Shown piece by piece: positions 27,839 through 36,201 of a stretch of DNA of 64,000 nucleotides. Source of the DNA: Microbacterium hatanonis (GTDB lineage: Bacteria > Actinomycetota > Actinomycetes > Actinomycetales > Microbacteriaceae). The position numbers and the translations under genes were made by a program. The notes beneath the pieces were generated by a model. The model saw nothing but the letters and a program-made list of their open reading frames with translations, was not told the origin of the DNA and did no database searches. The stretch spans positions 62,001 to 126,000 of the forward strand of contig NZ_VRSV01000002.1 of assembly GCF_008017415.1 (NCBI RefSeq), in the 5' to 3' direction. How positions within the stretch are numbered: the stretch's first letter is position 1; every line of letters starts with the position of its first letter.

Positions 27839-29944
27839 CTACTTCGCAGCGGCCTTCTTCTCGGGGATCGGGGCCCGGCCCGACGCCTCGAGGTCGGCGT
27901 AGTACCGTTCCGCCTCGCGCTGACGCTCGCCCTCGGCGCCCGAGGCGATCGGTGCCCGCACGTGCTCGGGCTCGTATCCGAAGGCGTCGACGAGATCCTG
28001 CGCGTGGGGGCGCAGACGCGTGCACAGCCGGTCGATGTAGCTCGACACCGCCCCGGCACGCTGCGTCGACAGGCGCCCGTTGATGAGGTACCACGCGAGG
28101 TGCTTCTCAACGAGGCTGAGCCCGAAGAGGTCGCGCACCCAGGTGAGCACCTTCTTCGTGCCCGCATCGTCGATGTTCTCGAGCGCGTCGGTGAAGGCCT
28201 CCCACTGCAGCAGCTCGCCGTGGGCGCGGGCCGCCTCGATGAGCTCGGCCTGGTTCTGGTTGAACAGGGCCGCCGCCTCGTCGCGGGGGAGCTTGGATGC
28301 CGCGCGCAGCCGCCCGGCGACGTCGGAGACCATCTGCTGCACCCGGTCGGTGAGAAGCTCGTGCTGCTGGTCGCCGCGCAGCCCCCGCTCGACCGCGCGC
28401 GCGGTGGAGCCGAAGTCGGTGACGGCTTGTCCGAGCTGGCGGAGTCCGGCGCCGTGGAAGAGCTTCCCGGCGGTCTGGCCCACGGCGTAGGCGGCGAGCG
28501 CGCGCGCATCCTTGCCCTTGAACTGCCTGCCGTAGTCGGCGAGCAGTCGCTTTCCGACCAGCTGCAGCAGCACGTTGTTGTCGCCCTCGAACGTGACGTA
28601 GATGTCGAGGTCGCTCCGAAGACCCGTGAGGCGGTTCTCGGCGAGGAAGCCCGATCCGCCGCACGCCTCGCGCGCCTCCTGCAGGGTGTCGAGCGCGTGC
28701 CACGTCGAGAGGGGCTTGAGCACCGCCGCGAGGGTCTCGAGGTCCTCGCGGTCGGCGTCGCTGTCGGTGCGGCCGCTGAAGACCCCGTCGAACTTCTTGA
28801 GGAATTCGTCGTGCGCGAAGATCTCGGCGTAGGTGGTGGCCAGGCGCGGCAGCAACCGGCGCTGATGCTTGCCGTAGTCCAGCAGCACGACCTCGGGCGT
28901 TCCGAGGCCGGAGTCGAACTGACGCCGCTGGTTGCCGTAGGTCACGGCGATGTTCAGGCCGAGCGCCGACGCCCATGCGGCGGAGCCGTCGAGCGAGATG
29001 CGGCCCTGCACGAGAGTGCCGAGCATCGTGAAGAACCGACGGCCCGGGCTCGAGATCGCGCTGGAGTACGTGCCGTCCTCGGCCACGTCGCCGTAGCGGT
29101 TCAGCAGGTTGGTGCGGGGGACGCGGACCTGGTCGAAGTGCAGCCGGCCGTTGTCGATCCCGTTGAGGCCGCCCTTCACCCCGTCGTCCTCACCGCCGAC
29201 GCCCGGCAGGAACTGCCCGTTCTCGTCGCGGATCGGCACGTAGAAGCAGTGCACGCCGTGGTTGACGCCGTTCGTGATCAGCTGCGCGAACACGGTCGCG
29301 GCGATGCCGTGGAGGGCGGCGTTTCCGAGGTAGTCCTTCCACGCCCCGCGGAAGGGGGTGTGGATGACGAACTCCGCGGTCTCGGGGTCGTAGGTGGCGG
29401 TGGTGCCGATGGCCGCGACGTCGGAGCCGTGGCCCGTCTCGGTCATCGCGAAGGCACCCGGGATCTCGAGGCTCATCGCGCCGGGCAGCCACTTCTCGTG
29501 GTGCTCCTCGGTGCCGAGCTGGTAGATCGCAGCCCCGAACAGGCCCCACTGCACGCCCGACTTGATCTGCAGGCTCGGATCTGCGGCGACGAGCTCCTCG
29601 AAGCCGGCGATATTTCCGCCCTGGTCGTCCTCCCCGCCGAAGCGCGTGGGGAAGGCGCGGTGCACGGCCTTGTTCTCGACGAGAAGGTGCAGCTGTCCGA
29701 GGACGCGCTCGCGGTGCTCGGCCACGGTCTGTCCGTCGATGCGCCAGAAGGCGGGGTCCTTGATCATCTCGCGCGCCTGGCGGCGGACGTGCCCCCAGGT
29801 GCCGAGCAGCAGGTCGGTCACCCGCGCGGTGTCGATACGGGGCTCGGATGCCTCGGCCGCGGTGTGAGCAGCGGTCGGAGCGCCTCCGGCCGGGGTACGC
29901 CTCGCGATGGACGGAGTTTCAGGACGGACTGCGGCGTCGGTCAT
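27839..29944 (-). CDS. Acyl-CoA oxidase/dehydrogenase family flavoprotein
   Basis: 701 residues, the length of eukaryote-like acyl-CoA oxidases (about 650-700) rather than the ~380 of ordinary acyl-CoA dehydrogenases. The FAD-binding middle-domain motif AMTETGHGSDV and FVIHTP, then KDYLGNAALHG, mark this family, with two C-terminal helical domains (GGSGFLAENRLTGLRSDLDI, and later NQNQAELIEAARAHGELLQW). It should catalyse the first, alpha-beta desaturation step of fatty acyl-CoA oxidation using FAD. The start ATG 29942-29944 has GAAGAAGG upstream. It is monocistronic in appearance. Confidence 0.93.
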   Translation of the reverse strand: MTDAAVRPETPSIARRTPAGGAPTAAHTAAEASEPRIDTARVTDLLLGTWGHVRRQAREMIKDPAFWRIDGQTVAEHRERVLGQLHLLVENKAVHRAFPTRFGGEDDQGGNIAGFEELVAADPSLQIKSGVQWGLFGAAIYQLGTEEHHEKWLPGAMSLEIPGAFAMTETGHGSDVAAIGTTATYDPETAEFVIHTPFRGAWKDYLGNAALHGIAATVFAQLITNGVNHGVHCFYVPIRDENGQFLPGVGGEDDGVKGGLNGIDNGRLHFDQVRVPRTNLLNRYGDVAEDGTYSSAISSPGRRFFTMLGTLVQGRISLDGSAAWASALGLNIAVTYGNQRRQFDSGLGTPEVVLLDYGKHQRRLLPRLATTYAEIFAHDEFLKKFDGVFSGRTDSDADREDLETLAAVLKPLSTWHALDTLQEAREACGGSGFLAENRLTGLRSDLDIYVTFEGDNNVLLQLVGKRLLADYGRQFKGKDARALAAYAVGQTAGKLFHGAGLRQLGQAVTDFGSTARAVERGLRGDQQHELLTDRVQQMVSDVAGRLRAASKLPRDEAAALFNQNQAELIEAARAHGELLQWEAFTDALENIDDAGTKKVLTWVRDLFGLSLVEKHLAWYLINGRLSTQRAGAVSSYIDRLCTRLRPHAQDLVDAFGYEPEHVRAPIASGAEGERQREAERYYADLEASGRAPIPEKKAAAK

Positions 29945-29980
29945 ATACAGCACCTTCTTCGGCGAAACGGGATGATCCCA

Positions 29981-29986
29981 ACGGTA
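29981..29986 (-). promoter_or_regulatory. Probable -10 box of the acyl-CoA oxidase gene
   Basis: TACCGT on the minus strand about 36 bases before the start codon, leaving a short leader that contains the GAAGG ribosome site. Confidence 0.35.
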
Positions 29987-30037
29987 GGACTCCCACAACG
30001 CTCCACCAACAGCCTTGGCTACCCCCTACAACACCCC

Positions 30038-30071
30038 GGGACCCGTGCGAACGGACCCGTTGTGCGGTCCC
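30038..30071 (-). terminator. Imperfect hairpin after the WXG/lipase operon
   Basis: GGGACC...GGTCCC arms with bulged inner pairing, located 17 bases after the stop of the last operon gene. No T tract. Plausible terminator. Confidence 0.4.
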
Positions 30072-30087
30072 GACAGATGCGCGCCGG

Positions 30088-30726
30088 TCACTGCGCGTTC
30101 GCGAACGAGGCAGCGAGCGCGACCGAGTCGAAGAGGTTCCGCATCCCGTGGCGGATCTCGCCGAGCGGCGTCGTGAAGCTCGCGAGCACGACCTGCTTCG
30201 AACCCGGTACCGCGAACCAGCAATCGGCCTCGAACCGGGTCGCGGTCACGGCCACGTCGGCTTCCACGACCGTCTCGTCGTAGCTGCGCTCCAGGCGCAG
30301 CATGCTCGCACGCGGGCCGTCGAGCCTCGTGGCCGTCTCGATGCCGTCGATCTCAAGCGTCTCGAAGCTGCGCAGCAGTGCGCCGAGGACGGCGTCCGAC
30401 GAGGTGCCCACGGCGGGACTCAGTCGCATGCCCGACGGGGCGTGGACCGTGAGCGCCGCGGGTGTGGGCAGGTCGGGAACGATCTCGAGGCAGAGGAACA
30501 GGGCATGCGCCTCCGCATCCCTCGCCGCATCCACTGCCCGCCCGAGCGCGTCGCGGATGCGTCGACGGGCGAGGACGGCGTCGTCGGCGACCCCGACCAC
30601 CTCTCGGACCACCGCCTCGACCTCGGCCGCAGCAGCGTCGACGTCGCGCGGGTCGAGCGCCAGCCAGCGTCCGGGGAGCTGGAAGGTCAGCGCCGGCGGC
30701 CGACGCGTCTCGGTCGCGCCGCTCAA
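30088..30726 (-). CDS. Unknown 212-aa protein, last gene of the WXG/lipase operon
   Basis: A soluble-looking protein with the opening LTFQLPGRWLALDPRDVDAA followed by an Ala-rich helical region (about 35-75) and a beta-rich C-terminal half (residues about 75-212). No signal peptide or membrane helix. I recall similar 'LPGRWW'-type proteins encoded beside WXG100 genes in other actinomycetes but cannot verify this here. The start is a TTG (30724-30726) overlapping the stop of the preceding lipoprotein gene, so translation is probably coupled. It may be a cytosolic chaperone or partner of the operon's substrates (inference). Confidence 0.75.
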   Translation of the reverse strand: MSGATETRRPPALTFQLPGRWLALDPRDVDAAAAEVEAVVREVVGVADDAVLARRRIRDALGRAVDAARDAEAHALFLCLEIVPDLPTPAALTVHAPSGMRLSPAVGTSSDAVLGALLRSFETLEIDGIETATRLDGPRASMLRLERSYDETVVEADVAVTATRFEADCWFAVPGSKQVVLASFTTPLGEIRHGMRNLFDSVALAASFANAQ

Positions 30727-31181
30727 CCCTCACCCGCCAGCCGGGAGAGCCGGTCGGGCGAGAGCACGATGAACTCGTGCCCCGACTGCAGGCCGAGCTC
30801 CGCGGCAGCCGTGTCGTCCAGACGGATGTGGGCGTCCGACCTCTGCTGATCGCTGGTGAAGTCGGACGGGGTCCCCTGGAGCAGACCCATGGAGACGCGG
30901 TGGCGCGAGACCTCGGGGTCGGCGGCCAGCACCGACGCCGCCGCGCGGACCACGCCGACGACGGCGGCGTCGGTCACGTCGTCGACGTAGAGGGTGACGG
31001 CCACCTCCGTATGCCCTGCACCGCCGGGGTGGCTGAGTGTCGCGGTCGCGTCGTTGACGTTGCCGATGCCGGAGAGCTCGGCCTCGAGGTCTCCGAGTTC
31101 GACATCGGGAGCCGCGCAGGCCGACAGGGCCAGCATCCCGGCGACGATCACGATGCCGATCAGCGCGCGGATCGACCTCAT
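30723..31181 (-). CDS. Lipoprotein, paralogue B of the WXG/lipase operon
   Basis: 152 residues with a lipoprotein signal (MRSIRALIGIVIVAGM) and lipobox LSAC, so it should be anchored to the outer face of the membrane. The mature part matches the preceding gene's product along its whole length: G-x-N-x-A/S near the start, V-T/R-LYVDD, V-x-R-A..P/V-L-ADDP, and LSPDRLSRLA against LSPEDIARLA at the C-terminus. It overlaps its paralogue by 4 bp (ATGA). No known domain is recognised. It is a candidate immunity or accessory protein for the hydrolase encoded upstream (inference). Confidence 0.85.
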   Translation of the reverse strand: MRSIRALIGIVIVAGMLALSACAAPDVELGDLEAELSGIGNVNDATATLSHPGGAGHTEVAVTLYVDDVTDAAVVGVVRAAASVLAADPEVSRHRVSMGLLQGTPSDFTSDQQRSDAHIRLDDTAAAELGLQSGHEFIVLSPDRLSRLAGEG

Positions 31182-31630
31182 GAGCCCTCGGCCAGACGGG
31201 CGATGTCCTCGGGTGACAGGCGCATCGACTCGCCGAATTCGAGCCCCAGCTCGTCGTAGACCTTCGAGCCGGGCCGCAGCTTGCCGCGAAGCTGCTGGCC
31301 GCTGTTGTCGTAGTCGCCCGGCACACCTTCGATGAACATCACCGTCGCGCCGTGGCGGGCCGTCGTGGGGTCGTCGGCCAGCGCCGGGATCGCGCCTCGG
31401 ATGACCGAGGTGAACTCGGCGTCGCTCGGGTCGTCGACGAAGAGTCGCACGACGACCTCGGTGTTCCAGGGCGCTCCCGGATGCCCCACGTCGGCCGAGA
31501 CCGCATTCACGCCGTCGACCTCCTCGAGGTGGGCCGCGAGACCGCCCATGTCAGGCGATGCCGCGCATCCCGCCAATGACAGGGCACCCAGCGTCAGTGC
31601 GACGCCCAGGGCGACTCGGATCGATCTCAT
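31178..31630 (-). CDS. Lipoprotein, paralogue A of the WXG/lipase operon
   Basis: 150 residues starting MRSIRVALGV with lipobox LAGC; in-frame sequence upstream lies inside the hydrolase gene and is not used. The mature domain is a tandem paralogue of the next gene's product. The gene begins 4 bases after the hydrolase stop codon, with a GAGAGG site inside the hydrolase's 3' end, so the two are almost certainly expressed together. Two slightly divergent extracytoplasmic lipoproteins directly behind a putative secreted lipase resemble effector-immunity organisation. Confidence 0.87.
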   Translation of the reverse strand: MRSIRVALGVALTLGALSLAGCAASPDMGGLAAHLEEVDGVNAVSADVGHPGAPWNTEVVVRLFVDDPSDAEFTSVIRGAIPALADDPTTARHGATVMFIEGVPGDYDNSGQQLRGKLRPGSKVYDELGLEFGESMRLSPEDIARLAEGS

Positions 31631-31634
31631 ACGT

Positions 31635-33257
31635 CTAGAAACCTCTCGTATAGGACGCCGAATAGACGTCCTCATAGCTTCCCTCATCGGGATCGGCGAA
31701 GAAGATCTCGTCGCCGGGACGAGGCTCGGGAAGATACCGCTCCGCCTCGGCGCCGTACATCGTCGAGTCGTGGATCGGCCACACGAGCGGGCGGTAGGTC
31801 TGCCAGTCGTTGTCGAGGCGCACGTAGTCGACGAGCTCGAGACCGACGAACTCGAGCGTGTGCACGGGGTCGATGCCGTTGTTGATCTGCGTCACGCGCA
31901 CATCGGGCGGCATCGCGGAGTAGTGCTTGTCGATGGCCGAGCCCGCGGCGAAGACCGAATCGACCCGATCGGCGACGCGGGGGTCGGTGGCGAGATCGCC
32001 CGCCATCATGCCGCCGAGCGACCACCCCGTGAACATGATCGGCGCGTCGCTCTCGAAGACGCCCGCCTCGGTCATGGCGTCCCACACCGCCTCCTCGTAC
32101 TGGGTCGGCACTCCGGGGAACATCGAGAGCATGACGTCGGCGCGCAGGTCGTTGAGGGAGCCGTCGCTGTTGAGCGGATTCCAGCACTGGGTGCTGGGCA
32201 GCTGAACACGCCACGAGACGATCTCGCCCGCGGCGTTGCGGACGGCCACGACGCGGATCTCGGTGCTGGTGCCGTCGGCGCTCGCGGAGTCCTGCTCGGC
32301 GAGCTGCGCCATGATGCCCTGGTAGTCGCGCGCCTCGAGCAGATCGTTGTCGGCGTCGACATCGGCATCGTCTGTCGGTTTCCCGCTGGTCCATCCGCCG
32401 GAGGTCTGCTGGGGCCGCCCCACCGTCTCGGCGACCACCGCGAGGAGGAGCGCCGCAGCCAGCAGGCCCCCCAGGAGCACGAGACCGACCAGACCGAACG
32501 AGGCGACGACGAGCCCGATCACGACAGCCGCGACCAGCAGCAGGGCGATCACCACGAGCGCCGAGACGAGCGCGCTGAGCGCCTCCATGAGCGCGTCGAC
32601 GACGACCGAGAGCACCTGGGACGCCCACTCGCCGACCATCTCGAAGAAATCGCCGACCGGCGACCAGAACTGGTCCCAGTTGTCGCCGAAGGAGTCGGCG
32701 CCGTCCTCGATCGCCGTCTCTATGGCGCCGATCGCCCGGTCGGCCGCCTCGTAGATCTGCTGACGCGCGTCGTTGAGGACGCGTCGCGCGGCGTCGACCG
32801 CCCCCTGGGCGTCGGCCAGATCGTCCGCCGCCGACAGCATCCGATCGTCGAGTGCGGTGGTGGACTCCCCCACCGCCTCGGCCTGGACGAGCTCGTTGCG
32901 CAGGTCGCCGATCTCCGACTCGAGCCGGTACGAGCGGTCGGTCTCGGCGTCCGCGTCGTCGACCGCGGTGCGCGCCGCCGCCTGGATCGTCTCGAGCTCG
33001 ACGGCGAACGTCGTCAGCGCCGTCGCCGTGCCGTCGTATCGACCGTGAGCGCGCCGGAGCCCGGCCGATGCGTCCTCCGCCGAGCCTCGGACGGCATCGA
33101 TCGACCGGGCTGTCTGCCCGTCGACGAGGTCGAGCAGGGCCTCGGCGGCGCGCGAGATGGCGTCGGCAGTGAGTTGGAGATTGCGGGCGCGCGTCTCGAG
33201 TTCGGCGGGACGCCCGGCGAAGACGTCCTCGTAGTCGACGGCGAGTCCCGAGCTCAC
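31635..33257 (-). CDS. WXG-like helical / transmembrane / alpha-beta hydrolase protein (candidate T7SS lipase effector)
   Basis: 540 residues in three parts. Residues 1 to ~215 are long amphipathic helices like WXG100/LXG-type N-termini (YEDVFAGRPAELETRARN, YDGTATALTTFAVELETIQ). About 230-290 is a double membrane segment (SALVVIALLLVAAVVIGLVV, then LLGGLLAAALLLAVVA). Residues 300-540 form an alpha/beta-hydrolase domain. The nucleophile elbow is GWSLGG (S413), the likely acid is D463 in NNGIDPVH, and the likely His is H496 in WPIHDS. It should hydrolyse an ester or lipid outside or at the membrane. It overlaps the WXG-like partner gene by 4 bp. What it cleaves, and whether it is secreted, are not shown by sequence. 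Confidence 0.85.
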   Translation of the reverse strand: MSSGLAVDYEDVFAGRPAELETRARNLQLTADAISRAAEALLDLVDGQTARSIDAVRGSAEDASAGLRRAHGRYDGTATALTTFAVELETIQAAARTAVDDADAETDRSYRLESEIGDLRNELVQAEAVGESTTALDDRMLSAADDLADAQGAVDAARRVLNDARQQIYEAADRAIGAIETAIEDGADSFGDNWDQFWSPVGDFFEMVGEWASQVLSVVVDALMEALSALVSALVVIALLLVAAVVIGLVVASFGLVGLVLLGGLLAAALLLAVVAETVGRPQQTSGGWTSGKPTDDADVDADNDLLEARDYQGIMAQLAEQDSASADGTSTEIRVVAVRNAAGEIVSWRVQLPSTQCWNPLNSDGSLNDLRADVMLSMFPGVPTQYEEAVWDAMTEAGVFESDAPIMFTGWSLGGMMAGDLATDPRVADRVDSVFAAGSAIDKHYSAMPPDVRVTQINNGIDPVHTLEFVGLELVDYVRLDNDWQTYRPLVWPIHDSTMYGAEAERYLPEPRPGDEIFFADPDEGSYEDVYSASYTRGF

Positions 33258-33547
33258 GGGGCGCCCTCCGTGTCGCTCGCCTCGGCCATGCTCTGGTCGA
33301 GCTCGGTCATGGTCTCGTCGATGGCCTGCAGCCAGTCACGGACGGTCGTGAGCTGTTCCTCGAGCTTGCCGCGGTTGTAATCCCAGTTACCGGCGAAGTC
33401 GCTCACCGTGCGCTCCAGGCGGTACTCGCCCGTCAAGGCTCCCAGGTCGTCCCCGACCCGATCGGCGCTCTGGAAGGTCGCCAGCGCACCCACGACCCGG
33501 CTCTTTGCCGCACGCAGCTCCGTGAGATCCAGCTCGAGGTCGCTCAC
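33254..33547 (-). CDS. WXG100-superfamily-like small protein
   Basis: 97 residues, all helical, with no signal peptide: two helices (LTELRAAKSRVVGALATFQ and a C-terminal KLEEQLTTVRDWLQAIDETM) joined by a turn with FAGNWDYNRG, where WXG100 proteins have W-x-G. Size, helix-turn-helix shape and operon position immediately before a larger protein with a related N-terminus fit a type VII secretion partner/chaperone. Start GTG 33545-33547 has a strong GGGGGA site; the stop overlaps the next start by 4 bp. No EccC/EccD secretion components are encoded in the window. Confidence 0.8.
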   Translation of the reverse strand: MSDLELDLTELRAAKSRVVGALATFQSADRVGDDLGALTGEYRLERTVSDFAGNWDYNRGKLEEQLTTVRDWLQAIDETMTELDQSMAEASDTEGAP

Positions 33548-33589
33548 CGGTCCCCCTCATCGGTTCGTCGGTCGGGTGGCTCGAGCCCG

Positions 33590-33595
33590 AGTCTA
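33590..33595 (-). promoter_or_regulatory. -10 box of the WXG/lipase operon
   Basis: TAGACT on the minus strand about 43 bases before the GTG start, directly after the terminator hairpin of the preceding gene. No clear -35. Confidence 0.45.
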
Positions 33596-33600
33596 GCGAG

Positions 33601-33623
33601 CGCCCCGGGCGATCACCGGGGCG
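33601..33623 (-). terminator. Hairpin overlapping the FAD oxidoreductase stop codon
   Basis: Perfect 8-bp GC stem (CGCCCCGG / CCGGGGCG) whose 7-base loop holds the TGA stop of the oxidoreductase gene. It separates the sugar-utilisation operon from the WXG/lipase operon. Confidence 0.55.
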
Positions 33624-35256
33624 TCGGGATGCGCACCGCCTCGCTCTTGGAACCCCTGGTGCGGATATCGTCGCTCCACGCGAGTGCGATCCCCAGCCTC
33701 TCCGAGAGGATGCTCTGCAGTTCCCTCGTGAGGGCGTGGTCGTGCCAGATCTCCGCCGGCGGCACGCGACGATCCAGACTCATGACGGCGAGCGCTCCGG
33801 CCGCCTCGCCGATCGACCACTCCACGGGGTGCAGCCGGTAGGCGCCGTTCGTGATGTGGGTCGTGCCGATGTTCTTGCACCCGGCGATGAGGTTGTCGCC
33901 GTCGCGCGGGATCAACGCCCCCAACGGGATCTGGAAGGGGAAGCAGTCGACGTCGACGTAAGACCGGCCGGCCGTGGAGGGATGCAGGTCGATGCGGTAG
34001 TAGCCGATGCCGACGGAGTCCCGGAAGAGCTCCGACCCGCTCTCGTCGCCGCGCATGTCGCGGCCGATGTGCTGCTCGGTGACGGTGAAGAGTGCGCGGA
34101 TGCGGCGGGACTCCCTCACGTAGACGTCCTTGGCCAGACCGTCGGCCGTGCCGACCACATCGCCGCGCGGCTTCAGCTCCGGGTACCCCGTGCCCCCGTC
34201 GGACCGCGGCGCCTCGGTCTGCATCCAGTAGATGAACGACGTGGTCAGTTCACGCGCCTCGGCGCGCGCGACGGAGCGCTCCGTCGGTTCCACTCCGACC
34301 AGCGGGCGGTCCCAGTAGTCGACCTGCGGCCAGTTCACGAGGGTCACGTCGTTCCCGGGCCAGCCGGGCGCCATCGCCGCCCGCGAGAGGATCCGGCGGT
34401 AGTGCCAGAGATCGCGGTCCTCGCTGTCGATCGCGGCCTCGGGGGAACCGAGGAACATCGGGCGCTCTCTGACGTCGAGCGAGATGGGCTCCACGTCGGT
34501 CCACGACAACTGCGACCCCGGCCAGAAGGCCGGAACCGTATCGCGCCAGCGGGAGTACCCGTCGGGGCGGTCGATGACGTGCGACTCGCCTGGGCGCAGT
34601 TCGAGCGCCGCGCACCAGGTCACCGCTTGCTGGTCGGTCGGGTCGGCGACGGCCGGGGCGTGGAGCTCGCCGGTCTCGTCGGCCCCCTCGGCCCCGACGA
34701 CCGAGGCGAATCCGCCCAGCTCGATCAGATCGCCGAGCTCCGTCGCGTCCACGACCCGCTCCGCCGCGACGGTGACGTCGAGGCCGCTCCGTCGGTCGTG
34801 GAGGGTGACGGCGACGATGCGGTCGCCGTCGCGATGCACCGCGATCGGGTCGTGCTCGGTCAGGACGGTGAGCAGACCGGATGCTTCCCAGCGCGACAGC
34901 ATCTCGCGGATCGCCAGGTGACCCACCCGCGGCTCGTGACACAGCCGCGAGACGAACCCGGCGCCGGGGTTCAGGTTCACGAGGTCGCGCACCCCGTCGC
35001 GGAGGGGGTACTCGCGGCGGTAGTGATCGCGGATGCGTTCGCGCAGCTCCGAGTAGCTCGGCGAGATGCGGTGCGTCTCGATCCACTCGTGCTCGTCGGG
35101 CGGCACGGCCTGGGAGGTCAGCTGACCCCCCAGCCAGTCGCTCGACTCGGTCAGCACGACGGCGGTGCCCAGGCGCGCGGCCGTGAGCGCGGCGGCGACG
35201 CCGCCCAGACCTCCCCCGACGACGAGGAGAGGGGCGTGAAGCGATCGATGGATCAC
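33613..35256 (-). CDS. FAD-dependent oxidoreductase (FAD_oxidored family)
   Basis: 547 residues. The N-terminal dinucleotide-binding fold LLVVGGGLGGVAAALTAARLG (residues 10-30) and the GG-rich SSDWLGGQLTSQ segment characterise this family. The C-terminal flavin-contact region is LIAGCKNIGTTHITNGAYRL. Family members are soluble flavoproteins often encoded with polysaccharide or sugar catabolic genes, usually with unknown substrate. The gene ends the LacI/CUT1 operon 27 bp after a permease gene, so it probably oxidises the imported sugar or an aglycone (inference). GTG start (35254-35256) with AAGGA five bases upstream. Confidence 0.9.
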   Translation of the reverse strand: MIHRSLHAPLLVVGGGLGGVAAALTAARLGTAVVLTESSDWLGGQLTSQAVPPDEHEWIETHRISPSYSELRERIRDHYRREYPLRDGVRDLVNLNPGAGFVSRLCHEPRVGHLAIREMLSRWEASGLLTVLTEHDPIAVHRDGDRIVAVTLHDRRSGLDVTVAAERVVDATELGDLIELGGFASVVGAEGADETGELHAPAVADPTDQQAVTWCAALELRPGESHVIDRPDGYSRWRDTVPAFWPGSQLSWTDVEPISLDVRERPMFLGSPEAAIDSEDRDLWHYRRILSRAAMAPGWPGNDVTLVNWPQVDYWDRPLVGVEPTERSVARAEARELTTSFIYWMQTEAPRSDGGTGYPELKPRGDVVGTADGLAKDVYVRESRRIRALFTVTEQHIGRDMRGDESGSELFRDSVGIGYYRIDLHPSTAGRSYVDVDCFPFQIPLGALIPRDGDNLIAGCKNIGTTHITNGAYRLHPVEWSIGEAAGALAVMSLDRRVPPAEIWHDHALTRELQSILSERLGIALAWSDDIRTRGSKSEAVRIPTPR

Positions 35257-35283
35257 AGGAGTCCTTTCGGGAGGCGACCGCGG

Positions 35284-36201
35284 TCAGCCCTTGACGCTGC
35301 CGTCGGAGAGACCGGAGATGAAGCTGCGTTGGTTGAACAGGAACACCACGAGTACGGGGATCGTGGCGATGACGGTGCCCGCCATCAGCGGCCCGTACTG
35401 CACGGTGCCGCTGCCGAGGAATCGGGCGAGAGCCAGCTGGACGGTCTGCACCTCCGCAGAGCTGGTCACGACCAGAGGCCAGAGGAAGTCGTCCCACACG
35501 CCCGTGAAGGCGAAGATCGCGACGACCGCGACGAGGGGCCGCGCCAGCGGCAGGTAGACGCGGAAGAAGATCCGCAGCTCGCCCGCGCCGTCCATGCGGG
35601 CGGCCTCCCCCAGCTCGAGCGGAGCGGAGAGGAAGTACTGCCGGGCGAGGAAGATGTTCATGGGCATGATCACGTAGGGCAGCACCACCCCCGCCAGGGT
35701 GTCGAGGAGCCCGCTCCCGCCCTGACCGAGGATGTCGTTGCCGCCGGCGAGGGGCACGCCCCGCGCCATGAGGAACAGCGGGATCAGGGTCACCGAGATC
35801 GGGATGGCCGCGGTGGAGATGAGCGTGTAGAACACCGCCTTGTTGCCCGGGAACGGCAGCATCGCGAACGCGTATCCCGCGAGCACCGCGAAGATCGCAT
35901 TCGTCGCCACCGAGACCCCCGCCACGAGCGCCGAGTTCGCCAGTGCGCGCGCGAGATCGGCGTCGACGAAGGCCGTCGTGTAGTTGTCGACGGTGGGGTT
36001 CGCCGGCAGCAGCGACACCGAGCCGAACGCCTCGCTCTCGGGAGTGAAGGACAGGGAGATGACCCAGACGAACGGCGTCAGCACCGCGACGGTCGCCAGC
36101 ACGAGCACGATGATCGAGCCCACGCGACCCTCCCCCCGGAGCTGGGCGCGCCGCATCCGCTGGAGCGCGCCGATACGGCGCGTGTCGACCGACGCCGTCA
36201 T
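35284..36201 (-). CDS. Carbohydrate ABC transporter permease (MalG type)
   Basis: 305 residues, six membrane helices, and the EAA loop LGEAARMDGAGELRIFFRV that contacts the ATPase. It forms the import channel with the MalF-type permease encoded just upstream, whose stop it overlaps by 4 bp. ATG at 36199-36201; upstream in-frame sequence belongs to the other permease. No ATP-binding gene is present in the operon; actinobacteria commonly use a shared MsiK-like ATPase encoded elsewhere. Confidence 0.95.
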   Translation of the reverse strand: MTASVDTRRIGALQRMRRAQLRGEGRVGSIIVLVLATVAVLTPFVWVISLSFTPESEAFGSVSLLPANPTVDNYTTAFVDADLARALANSALVAGVSVATNAIFAVLAGYAFAMLPFPGNKAVFYTLISTAAIPISVTLIPLFLMARGVPLAGGNDILGQGGSGLLDTLAGVVLPYVIMPMNIFLARQYFLSAPLELGEAARMDGAGELRIFFRVYLPLARPLVAVVAIFAFTGVWDDFLWPLVVTSSAEVQTVQLALARFLGSGTVQYGPLMAGTVIATIPVLVVFLFNQRSFISGLSDGSVKG

